Part shown: positions 36,901 to 47,583 of the stretch, piece after piece
Position numbering within the stretch: position 1 is the first letter of the stretch
Layout: every line of letters starts with the position of its first letter
Source of the DNA: Cafeteria roenbergensis
Lineage: Eukaryota; Sar; Bigyra; Bicosoecida; Cafeteriaceae
Direction of reading: 5' to 3'
Assembly: GCA_008330645.1 (NCBI GenBank)
Contig: VLTN01000051.1
Location: forward strand, 62,001-126,000
DNA: 64,000 nt
Translations under genes and position numbers: made by a program
The notes under the pieces: generated by a model
Database searches by the model: none
What the model was told of the DNA's origin: nothing
Seen by the model: the letters and a program-made list of their open reading frames with translations, nothing else

Positions 36901-39438
36901 AGATGGCGCAGTTGCTGCTGCTGGAAGTGTGAAGGGGCAATCGGCAGAGCCAGTTCCTTCCGGGTCGTTCAGGGAAATGAATCCTTCCACACGGGCCGCG
37001 AGGGCTGCTGGCCGGCCGCCGATGTCGCCCCCACGGTCGAGCAGAGCCGCGTTCGCGACTTCTACTTTCGACGGTTTCACGTTGCGGACCTCTGACGGCG
37101 ATGCGACAGCAGGCGACGATGCGCGGGACTTGTCCGAGTCAGCAGTCGGTCAGATGGGCGTCACCAGCGGATCGTCGCCGCGTCACGGCAGGCTCAAGGG
37201 TCGTCGTTCGTGGCGGTATTCGGGGACGTCAGCTCTGGCGTCGCTCCAGCAGCACTTCCGGCAGAGCCAGAGAGACTCTTCGTCAATGCAGAGCTTAGAG
37301 CTCTCAAGCCGAGACGTGTCTCGCCGGGGGTCGACGGGAGCTTCGGATGACGCGGCGCAAGGACATCACGACGACATCCCGCCGCCGGTCACGGCGGCAT
37401 CACAGGCGCTGTGGCTCTGCCGGCTCCGCGGCGAGGCAGGGGCATCACTTGGTCAATCGTCGATGCCGGGCCGCCGGCTGGTGCTGGCGGGGTCTCTGGG
37501 CGGCCCCTCCGCGGCAGCAGCCGCCATGGCCGCGGCAGCGTGTGTGGCGGAGTGCGAAACCGCCGGCGACGAAACCGCCGGTGGCCCGGCAACGCCCTCC
37601 GATCCCAGGCTGCGATCGCACGTCTCGCCCGCGGGCGCAACGGCGGCGGCTGCGGTGGATGCAGCGACGGATGCGGCGACCACGACGTCGCCGGAGGGGT
37701 CCATTGAGCCATCGGCCGGACTGCCGTCACGTCGTGCCGCTGCGGCTGCATCGCCGCTCGCAAAGAGCTGGTCCATCGTGACGGCCGTCCGGTCAGCCGT
37801 TGCTGCCGCAGGGGCTGCTGCAGCGCAGGCGTCTGGCAGAGCCAGCGAAGCGAGGATCCTTCCGGCAGGACAATCATCGGATGTGGTACTCGTGTCTCTG
37901 GAGTGTTTGTCATTTGTGCTGCCGCTTGCCACAGGCAACTGGACCATCACGGACTCGTCCTCACTTCACTTCACCACAGCCCGGAAGAGCCGCGACGCAG
38001 AGCCGTTGCGACCCCGGCTGTCCTCGGCATCGCCGTCCACAGACGCAACGGCTCTCAGGCGGCTGTCCCTCCGAACCGGCTCTGCAGCGTCGGCCCCTCG
38101 GCCCGAGCCCAGACCCCTCTCTGCGGCGGCGGCGGCGGCGGCGGACTGCGCCCTAGGGGCTCTGCCGGCTCTGCCGGGGCTGGAGTCTCCCAAATCGGCA
38201 GAGCCACGACCGGCGGGGTATCTTTCGGGCGCTGGCGGCGGCTTGCACGCCGGGTCGGAAGACGCCGGCTCAGCGGGCGCTGGTGCCGAACGCACCGGCT
38301 CTCGTGACGGCGGCATGACGCCTCAGGGCGTCGGTGGGCCGCTCGCCGCCGCCGCTGCCCCTGCAGAGCCGGGCTGGGCGCAGCGCCGCGCGACGCAGCC
38401 GGCCGAGACCCCGCCGCCGCCGCTCGCAGCCCCCGTGGCCGCGCCTGTTGCGGACCCGCTGTCGCCGCCAAGCCCTCCGCGGCTGTCACACCACGCGGGG
38501 CCGCAACAGGCGCCGCACACCGCGCCATCGTCGCCTGGGCCCGTCGGGTCTACCCTCGCCGTCTTCGCGGGGGGGCCCCTGGTCCCCATGCCTGCCGTGA
38601 TGGTGGTTGCAGTTGTGTTCGCGGCAGAGGCCCTGCCGGGGGTGGACGCGGCAACGGCTCTCAGGACGGGCCAGTGGCGGTGGCGCGAGGTTGGCCGGAC
38701 GGGAGCGACGCTGGCAGAGCCAGTGGATACCGTCTCGACTCTGAGCGTATACAAGCCAAGCGACGGTGCGGGTGGCGGAGATGCCGCGTCCGACAGCGGC
38801 GCTGGCGCTGGTGGCGGTGCCGCTGGTGGCGCTCATGCCAGCACTGCTGCTGCGCTGGCTGCGTCTGCATCTAGCGGTGGTGCCGGCGCTGGACGAGGGT
38901 CTGGAGCTGACGATGGAAGCGCCGAGGCCTCCATCAGTCGTGACGGCGGCGCAAGAGTGGCAGCGCCGTGCGGGTGCCTGCACCGGGCAGCCTGGGGCGT
39001 GGTCATTCGCGTGCCCAAGTCTGTTGCCATCAGCGCAGCATCAGCCTCGGTCAGCGGACCGTCGTCTGACTGGGCGAATCTAGACCCGTCTCTGGGCAGC
39101 GACCCCGGCCAGCCGAGCGGCACTCCGCGCCACCAGGGCCCCGCAGGGGTCCCTCTGTGCGTCAGACTCCACGTCGTGTCCGTGCCATCCAGTCGCGGCG
39201 GTTTCTCGGGCGCCCGCCGTCACCGGGCCGCCGGCCAGCGCGTGTGGTGGGCGGACGATCAGAGCAGGCAGGGCTCTCGCGACGCTGTCAGGCGCGGCGC
39301 GTCAGCAGACGAGGCGACGTCGGATTCACGCTGGCGGCCGCGCAAGGGGACGTCGGCAAATTTGGGAAGGATTTCGTTGCTCTCACGGCGCGGGCGTCAC
39401 GGTCACGGTCACGGTCACGGTGACGGTGACGCCGACGA

Positions 39439-39480
<42 letters not shown>

Positions 39481-42400
39481 TGGCTGCGAAGATGCCGTTG
39501 GCGGCGATGACGACGACGGTGACGATCCGGACGACTACATGGGCGACGAAGGCGGGCAGCGCGGAGGCGACAGCGGCTCGCGCGGCAGCGGGGAGCGAGG
39601 CTTGCACCAATCAGCTGCAGGTCGCGCAAGTGCTGTCAGGCTCCGGTCATTGGGTGGTCGAAGCGTGGCTACCGGCCGCGGTGACGCGCAAAGTTCCGCG
39701 GTCAGCCACGAGTCAGGCGACCATCACTCGCAACTCAGTCACGCGGCGTCGCTGCACGCTGCCTCGGCCAAGGCAGCCTCAGGCGCGCTTTCGGCCCTGC
39801 CAATCACGACGGCGGTGCAGGCTATGGGATCCGCATCGCTGAAACCGCTCCGACCAGAGGCCGTGTCTGCAGTCAGCTCTGCTGGAACCTACGCGCCGGT
39901 CTTGCGATCGACCAAGACATTCGCGGCTCAACCCGGTCACGCTGATGGCGGCATGATGGCGAGCGGACGCGCCAGACAAGTCCTTCATGATGCGGAGTTC
40001 TCGGACAGCGACGAGGACGACGCTGACGAGGACGACCAGGACGACGACGGCCGTGGCAGCGAGCTGGGCGAAGCCCGCACCGCTGCGAGCCACGCGCGCA
40101 CTGGGTCGCAGAGCTCTGCCACTGGCAGAGCTGGGACGGAGAGCAGGCCTCCCACGCCCCGCTCTGCCGGCGGTTTCGCCTCGGTGGCATCCGTTCACCG
40201 CTCAGGCTCGAGGAGTCGCTCAAGCCTCCCGGCGGCATCAGGCGCGGGTCAGCCCTCAGTCGCCCACGCGCCACGAGCGGGGCCCCCGCGCAAGGCTTCG
40301 AAGGACGTCGACGCGGTCAAAGCCGGCTCTGCAATCGCTGGAGCATGCGTTGGCTGGGGCGGCGCTGCGCTGGGAACGAGCGACGCTGACGACGCGGCAG
40401 AGCCGCCAGCGGCAGCGGCCCTTCCGGGAAGCGGAATCTTCGGACGGCGTGGCAGAGCCGTGTCTGTGGGCATCACAAGCGTGTCACGCCTGCCGGGAAT
40501 GCGGCAAACCTCAGCTGACTCGCCGGACGCCTCCTGGCAAGCCCCTCCGGCTGCGGCGGGTGACCTGCTGACTGGCTCACGAGCGGGAGCTGACCCGCAC
40601 TTGATTGGACTCGACGGCTCCGCCAGACGAGCCACAACTGGCTCGCGGAGTCACTCAACGGCCCTTCCAAGCCGCATGGCCAAAGCCACGCTGCAAACCC
40701 CGTCAGCGGACCGTCACCGAGGCATCACCGCGGAGCCAAACGACGCAGCCCTGAGCCAGCCGCCGCGCCACCCACCCCGCTCCAAGCCCTCCGTGCGAAC
40801 CGCGCCCGCTGCGCCGCCCGCGGCAGCGGCGCCGTCTCCAAGGATGGCTGATGGCTTGGTTGCCCGGTCGGCCGCCGACGCGTCGCTGACGTCAGCGCTC
40901 GGCCACCCGCTGCCCCCGGTGAGAGCCGGTGAGGCGGCGGTTTCCGTTTTCCTTACCACTCTTGGCGGCAACTGCCGGTTCAAGTCGCGGCAGTCAACTT
41001 CAACGGCCGGACCCGCAGCTGATGGGACATCGCCGGAACATCACTTGCCGCTGCACGGAGTCGAAGCAACCGAGTCGTTCGTGACGCTTGAGCGACGGTC
41101 AAACGTTGTGCCGTCGCGACGCCGGGCGCGGTCCGTATCGGCCGGCAGAGCCACCCACGAAGGCCGCACGGCGACGGTCGCAGCAGACGGCATCTCAACG
41201 GCCGGAAGCGACAGCTGGTCGCGCGGGCGCCAGCACGTCGGCTACGAACCGCCAGTCGCTCTCACCCGCCCCGCGTCAAGAGGACTGCTGGCCAGCGTGG
41301 CCTCCCCCGACCGCGGACCCCGACCGACGGACGATGCCGCAACCACAGGAAGCATGCTGTCGCCCCGGGCCCTAACCGCCGCCTTGCCCTCCCCGCCCGC
41401 TGCCGCCGCCGCCGCCACAGCCGCTGCTGCCGCCGCCGCCTCTACCGCTGCTGCCGCCGCCACCACTGCCACCGCCGCTGCCCACCACCGCGGCGCTGGA
41501 AATGCAGAGGCACTTCTACGGGCAGTGGTGCCGGCAGAGCTGGTCGTGCAGGTCTCCGAGCCTGCGCGACTCGCTGGCAGGTGGCGGGTGGAAGGCCCCT
41601 CCTGGCGCCACGTCGGCTCTGCCGGCCAGTCACTTGGCAGTCACGGCGAAACTGGCGGGGAAGGGCATCCTTGGCCAGGCTCCCGGGCTCAAGGTTCCAC
41701 ATCACTGGACGGTCAAACACCGGTCACGGGCCAGTCTCTTGTTTCATCAAGGCCGCCGCAGTCGGGGCTGGCGGCGGCCAGGCCCGGCGACCGGCCGCTG
41801 ATGCGTCACACGGCGGCCTGCGTTCGCGTCCCGCTGCCGCTGCTGCTGCCGCCGCTGGCCCCGCCGCCGCAAGATCCGCTGCAGCGCGGAGGCGACGAGT
41901 CGTCGCCCTCAGACGGCCGGCAATCCGCCGCTGCCGCCGCAGAGCGCGCCCTGCGCTCAGGCGCGATTCCGGAGGACTGGTCGAGTCAGTGGTTGGTAAC
42001 CACCGAGTCGCTTTCGGAAAGCTCTGCCGGCACCGCGGCGCTGCAGTCGCTGCTGCCTCTCGTGGCAGAGGCGAGGCGGTTGCAGGCGTCGGCTTGCGGT
42101 TTCGCGCTGGCGTCGCTCCGCGCCGAGGCCCGCGCAAGCGACTCGGCGTCGCTCAGCATCGAGACGGCGTCGGGCCCGTACGAGGCCCTCCGTGCCCACA
42201 TCAAAAGAGCCGTTGAGCTTGGCGAAACCGCCTCGTGGCTGGCGGCGCGTCGCTCATCGTACCTTCGCGAGGCGGAGGAACTTATGGCCGCCCACGCGGA
42301 GATTTCCTCCAACGGGCGGTGTTTCCGGGCGTCGGCTGCCAAAAAGTCGCTCAGTCGGCGGTGGATCCCGCTCAACCTTCACGCTCACCGGTGCGCGGCT

Positions 42401-45400
42401 GCGATTGTTCCAGACGCGGCAGCGTCGCTGCAGCTGCAGCTGACTGCGCAGCACCACCAGCACCACCAGCACCACCAGCACCACCAGCAGCACCAGTACC
42501 ATCACCAGCAGTCGGCCGATGTGCCGTTGGCTGCAGCCAGCGTCAGCACCAGCGCCGAGCGCAGCGCGCCGCAGCCGGCCACCGCGACAGGCCTATCGAC
42601 GGCCGCCGCCTCCGCATCGCCTCTTCTGGCGCGGCCGCGCGACCCCAGCGCGGCGTCGCCTCCGCACGCGGTGACTGCTGCCCCGGGACCGGCGGGTGAC
42701 CTGCAGGTGATGCCCCCTGGCCTCTCTGCCGTGACCACCAGCTCAAGCGACGATGCGGCCACGGCCGCCTCCGCGGCGACGACGGGGTCCGCACCCGGAG
42801 CCGCGAGCGCAATCGGTGCCAATGCGGACACGAGTGCGAGTGCCAGTGCCAGTGCAGTTGCAGTTGCAGTTGCAGCTGATGGCTCGTCGCCGCACTACCG
42901 CGGGTCTCTCGTCGTGCTGAGCGCTGCCGCGCTGCGAGTGAGAGACGCGATGCGGAGCGACGTGCTGGTGTATTCTGGGTCCGGTGGCATGGGGCCCTGG
43001 GCAGGGCCCCGCGTCATCGTGACGGTTGGGGCCCCTGCGGCGCACTGTAAGGCCCGCGGTGGCGGTTTCGGCGGCGGTAAGGGCCTGCTGGAGCGGGCCG
43101 GGGCGGCGCTACGTTCCGCCGTGAAGGCTGACGCTGCGGATGCCGCTCTGGCTCTGCCAATGTACTCCGCACCAGCGACGGCATCTTTGATGGCGTCACC
43201 AGCAGCGGCGGCGGCGGCATCAGCGGCGGCGGGTGGATACTCGTCTCTCAGAGGGCGGCAACCCGGTGGCAGCGGGCTTGCGGGGGGGGCCGCGGGCACG
43301 GGGTCCCAGCGGGGCATGGGCGTCGGCAAGGGAAGTGGCAGCGGCAGCGGTAGCGGCAGCGAAACCGCTGGAAACGGCAGTGCAACGGACACAAGTGGTC
43401 CAGCGTACATCGGCTGCGCGTCACCAAGTCCCGCCCCAAAGATGGCCTGGGCCCGATCAGCTGCTGTCACTCCAGCGTCCAAATGGGGCCTGTGGGGGCC
43501 CTGGGGTGGGGCCCTCGACAGCGACGGTCCAAAGTCCATCGCAGCCGCATCAGCCCAAGAGCAGCGCCGCCGTCTGGCCGGCATTCACTCGATTGGCGGA
43601 GGCGGCGGCGCTCATGATGCTACCGCAACTCACAGCTCTGCCGGCAGAGCTTCGATCTCTCTTCGTCGCGGCGGTGCCGCCGCCGGGCTCGCCGCCACCG
43701 ACTGCGTCGGCGCTGGCGCTGGTGCTGGTGCTGGTGCCGGTTTCGTCGGCGACGACAGCGCGGTCGGGCAGCCTGGCGCCCTGCCCAGCCCCGCCATCGT
43801 GTCCGCAGTCGTGAGCGACGCGTCTGCGCGCATGGCGGCGGGATCGATGCCACTTCACCCCGGCTCTGCCGCTCGGCGCGACAAGATCGGCGGCTCTGCC
43901 GTGTCGGCGTCGTCCTCTTCCGCCTCGCGCAGGAGGCGGTCTGGCCACGGCACGAATGGCTCCGCCGACCAGCACCGCCTCGCCCGGCTGTCGCAGCTGC
44001 GCGGCGCCGCGGACGAAGTGGCCACGCTGCGGTTTCGGGCGGACGCGGCTGCAGTGCAGGCCGTGACTGCTGCGACGTCGGCAATCAGCTCTGCCGTGAG
44101 GGCCCCACTCCGCGCTCTGCGGCAGACCGGCAGAGCCATCGCCCGGGCCGCGCTGCGCCGTGCGTCCGGCAGCGACGTGAGCCAGCCCGCTGGCGCCAGC
44201 ACAGCCAACGGCGGGGACACGGCGAGCGCGGGGCTGGCGTGGGCTGAGGCCAACGCACAGATTCTGTCCTGGCTGCCGCAGCCGGGGTCACTGGGGGGGT
44301 CAGACGCCGAGGCAGGCATCCCGCTTGCGTGGACGTCGCTGCTGTCGGCGTACGGCGCAGAGGCAGGTATGCTGAGCGACGCGGCGGTTGCTGTGGCGGC
44401 GCTGCGGCGAGTTGCAGTCGTGCTTGTGGACGCGAAGTGGGTGCGACGAAGAGGCTCTGCATCGATCCCACCGGCAGAGCCGCCATGCTGCGAGCCGCGA
44501 AACAGCGCAGAGCTGGCGGACAGCGATAGCGCGTCGTCCAGCGACTCTGGCGGCGAGACCGCGACCAGCGATCGCGACGACACACCCCCCCCGGCAAGCC
44601 GCCGCGGTTTCGCCGCACCAAGCGCCTCCGCGGCGCCGGCCACGCCCTCCGCTGGCGCCAGCTCTGCCGGGACGCGTGCCGCCTCGCCGCGGCTGGCCCG
44701 TGGCACCGCCTCCGCCGCCGAATGGACTTCGGCGCTGCGGCGCCGCGCCCCCCTCCGCGTCATGTCCCGGTTCGCTGACGTCATCCGCGCCGAGCCGGCA
44801 GAGCCACGAAACCCCCGGTTCGGCTCTGCCGCGGGGGTGGTGTTGGTGCTTCCCGTGACAGGCCTGGCGGCTGCGGTTTCGGCGCGCCTCATCCACCCGT
44901 CCGTCGCTCGAGCAGCTGTCGCCGCGGCTCTGCCGGGAGTGTCGCGCGGGTCCGGCGCGGTTTCGCCGCTGCCTTGGCTGCCGCCCCACCTGCGTGTGGC
45001 CGTGCTGTCGGGGGCAGCTCTGCCGCTGCGTATCCGCCCGATGCTCGCAACGGCTGGGCTGAATGAAGTGGCGACGCTGGCGCGGCTGACCATGGCGGCG
45101 AAACTCCAGCGATCGATCAACGCGGCTGCGGTTTCGTCGGCAGCGCGTGTGACGCAAGCCCTCGGAATGGCGGCCAGAGCGGCGGCGGCTGCGGAGGCAG
45201 CGACGGCAGCGGACGCCGAGGCCGAGGCAGCCCACGCCGCCGAGGCAGCGGCAGCGTCAGCGGCTGCGGCTGCGGCTGCGGCAGGCGGGGCTTCTGGTGT
45301 CGCTGCCGGTGCTGCTGCTGCTGCTGCCGGTGCTGCTGCTGGTACGAGTTGGAGACATGCCGCACGTGGCGGCGGCGCTGGCGCGTCCGGACGTCGCTCC

Positions 45401-47032
45401 GTCACGTGGGCAGGCACGTGGCGCAGACCAGCTGAAACCGCCACAAGCCGGTGCGCCCGGACCACACTTCGTTTCTCTGCAGAACTGGGCAGGGCAAGGG
45501 CCCCCGACGCCTCCACACCGCTTGGTGCGGCCTTCCAAGCACATGCAGCAGCTGTGAGCGACGCGGTGTCGCTCATTGACTGGCTGCGCCCGCCTCCTCC
45601 GCGGGGTCTGACCCCCACCGGCTCTGCCGCGTCAGACCCCCCGTCAGCATACGCACGAGCGTGGGAAACGGCCAGCAACGCCTCCCAGGCCTCAGGCCAT
45701 GGCGCGCCTCGCGAAACCGCTCACGGCGGAGGACTGGCTCCAGCGGACGGGCATGTGACCGGGTCTGCAGGGACAGCGGTGGACGACGTCGTATTGGCTC
45801 TGCCGGGTCTCTCATCACTTCTCGTTCGTCGTTTCTCCGCCGCTTGCACTGCTCTGGCGTCGCTGTGCAGAGCCGTTGACGATGAGCAACGCGCTGTGTC
45901 CCTGCTACGCCCGGCAGAGCTCTCCGGGCGTCGGTCAGGACGCCGGCGGGAGGCCATGCAGCTGGCCCTGGAACGCTCTCGAGAGTGGTCGGCTGACTCC
46001 GTCGGCTTGGCTGGCGGCAGCTTCAGGCGCGGCGGCGGCGGCGGCGGCGGCGGCGGAGGCGGGGCGGGTGGCCAGTCCCCCTTGTGGATGTACGGCTCTG
46101 CAGGTGACTTGGGCGAGGACATCAACGACAGCGGCATCGGCGGAGACGGCGGTGCTGGAGCTCGAATCGGTGCCGATGGAATCGTGAGTGGTGGTGGTGG
46201 TGGCACTGGTGGTGGTGGCACTGGCACTGGTGGCACTGGTGGCGCTGGTGGCAGTGGCGGCGCCGACACCGCCGTCACCATCCTCGCAGCCGTCGAGGCC
46301 TGGGCGGCTGTGGCGGGCGCTGCCCGGCTGGTCAGCTGCAAGAGCGCCAAGGACCGCACGGCCATGGCCGTCACGCTGGAGGCCGGCAGAGCTGCCGCAG
46401 CGGCAGCCATGACCGGCCACGTGGAGGTGCTGGCCGCGGGCGGAGTGACCCGGCGCCGGGCTGCCGGTGTGGATGCTGGCGCGGCCGGCCGAGCGGGCGC
46501 GCCCGCGGTGGCGCCTGCTCCCAGCGACGCTGCGCTGCTGCTGGCGGCGGCGGAGGCCCTGCTAGGCGACGATGCGTCCCAGCCGGCTGCGCGCGGCGGC
46601 GACCCGGGCGCTGACCCCTCCGGTGGGCAGCGACAAGCGGCCGGCCCGGGGCTGGCCCGCGCGGTGACGGACCCCGGGTCGCATCGCGCCGGGTCGACGG
46701 CAGGCACGCAGTCGCAGCTGGGCCTCGCCGGCGCGACGTCCGTGTCAGCGAGGCATCTGCTCGGCGCTGCCGGGGCGGCCCGGCCGGACGCCAACGCAGC
46801 CGCTCTCCGGCGACGAATGCCCCCTCCGGCGGCCGCGCCAGCGCTCCGGGCAGCAGCGGCGGAGGGCACCGCTGAGGCCATTGCCGAGGCTTCGAGGCGG
46901 CACGGCTGCCGGCTTCCCAACTGCGGGAAGAACACGGGCAAGGCAGCCTACTGCTTCTCCAATGTGCAGCGGTCGTTCTTTCCGCCGCAGTACCGGTGCC
47001 CGCCCGGAACCGGAGGCGGCGGCATGTCGTAG
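28830..47032 (+). CDS. GPCR-INPP4 bigram: seven-helix receptor-like domain fused to inositol polyphosphate 4-phosphatase
   Basis: Exon 1 is 28830-29093 (ATG; two hydrophobic helices; ends ANCFSLT). A 1,819-nt intron (29094-30912, GTGAGA...CGCAG) joins in phase 0 to LYLFVDAHWRGLLHP, which completes helix 3. Helices 4-5 lie at about 30982-31175, a 290-residue low-complexity loop follows, and helices 6-7 lie at about 32050-32203 (ARAGLDAVAALALLALMW). A very long Ser/Ala/Gly-rich region precedes the INPP4 homology: FRASAAKKSLSRRWIPLNLH (about 42320-42380), VIVTVGAPAAH (about 43012), GLNEVATLARL (about 45055), the CX5R active site CKSAKDRT (46337-46360), and RCPPGT near the TAG at 47030-47032. INPP4 enzymes remove the 4-phosphate of PI(3,4)P2 with this Cys. 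Total about 5,400 residues. The frame changes near 35.80-35.94 kb and again near 36.73-36.78 kb; short introns or single-base errors are both possible. The receptor half resembles TOM1/THH1-like seven-helix proteins; its ligand is unknown. Confidence 0.8.
29337..30857. repeat. 43-bp minisatellite, about 35 units, inside intron 1 of GPCR-INPP4
   Basis: Tandem units begin CTCCACGTGCCGCCGCCGCC and continue with a CGCCTCCAGCCAGGCTCCCC-type half. Each is 43 bp, with only scattered single-base variants and a few 1-bp indels or one-triplet changes. The plus (sense) strand is pyrimidine-rich. Because 43 is not a multiple of 3 and the unit lacks stops, all six frames stay open, which produces spurious long reading frames. 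The array lies wholly between the donor (29094) and the acceptor (30912). Confidence 0.95.
33128..33312 (+). repeat. GTC-repeat tracts coding poly-Ser and Pro/Val-rich runs
   Basis: In the reading frame of GPCR-INPP4, (GTC)n runs at about 33129-33162 and 33286-33305 encode serine tracts. Between them are repeats of a CCGCCGGTGCCG type encoding PPVPPPVPPP. They form part of the disordered region and probably arose by slippage. Confidence 0.8.
33883..33952 (+). repeat. (GCA)n microsatellite coding a poly-Ala tract
   Basis: About 23 uninterrupted GCA triplets, followed by GCG codons, encode roughly 25 consecutive alanines in the disordered part of GPCR-INPP4. The near-purity implies recent slippage and likely length polymorphism. 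Confidence 0.9.
34550..34755 (+). repeat. GCTGGTGGT-type and GGCACCGGGGCA-type coding repeats
   Basis: Tandem GGTGCTGGT variants (about 34558-34637) encode a Gly/Ala tract, and about four GGCACCGGGGCA-like 12-mers (about 34708-34745) encode GTGAGTGAGTGA. Both are in frame in the GPCR-INPP4 linker. Confidence 0.7.
39405..39483 (+). repeat. GGTCAC hexamer run and (GAC)n coding poly-Asp
   Basis: Three to four GGTCAC-type hexamers encode alternating His/Gly, followed by about 16 GAC/GAT triplets that encode a poly-aspartate run. Both lie within the GPCR-INPP4 reading frame. A second acidic patch follows at about 39500-39535. Confidence 0.85.
42445..42513 (+). repeat. CACCAG repeats coding a His/Gln tract
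   Basis: Imperfect CACCACCAG repeats give a His/Gln-rich run just after the NLH-containing INPP4-like segment. It is a probable disordered insertion within the phosphatase-homologous region. Confidence 0.75.
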
Positions 47033-47583
47033 CGCGGCCACTGGACCGGCCGGCGGGTGGCCGGGTGCCGGCGCGTCGTCTCAACCCCGACGGGCCGTCC
47101 AGGCGGCGCGGCCTCGTCGGGTCGGGGCGCGATGGCGGCACGGCGAGCAGCAGGCTGGGAGCGGCACGCCCTCCGGTGGGATCGCGTGAACCAGCGCGTC
47201 CAGCTCCGAACAGCAATGCCGAGGTCGCTTCGTTTTGCGTGCGTGGCAGTGTGGGCTGCATGAGGGGCTGCACTGGTTTCAAGCGCATGGCACACTCAGA
47301 CCGGGCTCGCAGCGCGGACACTCGCTCGCACTGGTGGTGCGGTCGAAGCACACGCCGGGCGCGCGCGCTCCAGCAAGCGGGGGCGTTGACGAGCGATGAG
47401 CAGCAGGCCGCGATGGTCCCTTCGCGCCTGACTGAGCCGAGCGTAGCTGCGCAATCGAGAGCGCCGTTGCCAAGCCATCCAAGACGTACGGGACCACCGG
47501 GCGTCAATCACTGCCACGCAGAAGCAGGCCCGTGCATGGGCCGCATGGACCGCGCGAGATTCGACCGCCGTGCTGTGGGGCTG
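47033..47583. other. Convergent intergenic region, GPCR-INPP4 to ankyrin gene A
   Basis: The first 313 bp (to about 47345) are duplicated at 53724-54036, so the INPP4 3' flank belongs to the segmental duplication. The remaining 240 bp to the ankyrin stop codon are unique in the window. No gene is seen. Both neighbours transcribe towards this spacer. Confidence 0.6.

Noticed and set aside
37870-39200. C2 domain expected in front of INPP4
   Set aside because: Short hydrophobic strands occur (VVLVSLECLSFVL, VMVVAVVFA), but I cannot align them to a C2 fold by eye, so I do not annotate it.
39400-39483. (GGTCAC)n/(GAC)n as telomere-like or CRISPR-like repeat
   Set aside because: It is a simple coding microsatellite in frame with poly-His/Gly and poly-Asp. 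There are no spacers and no telomere motif.
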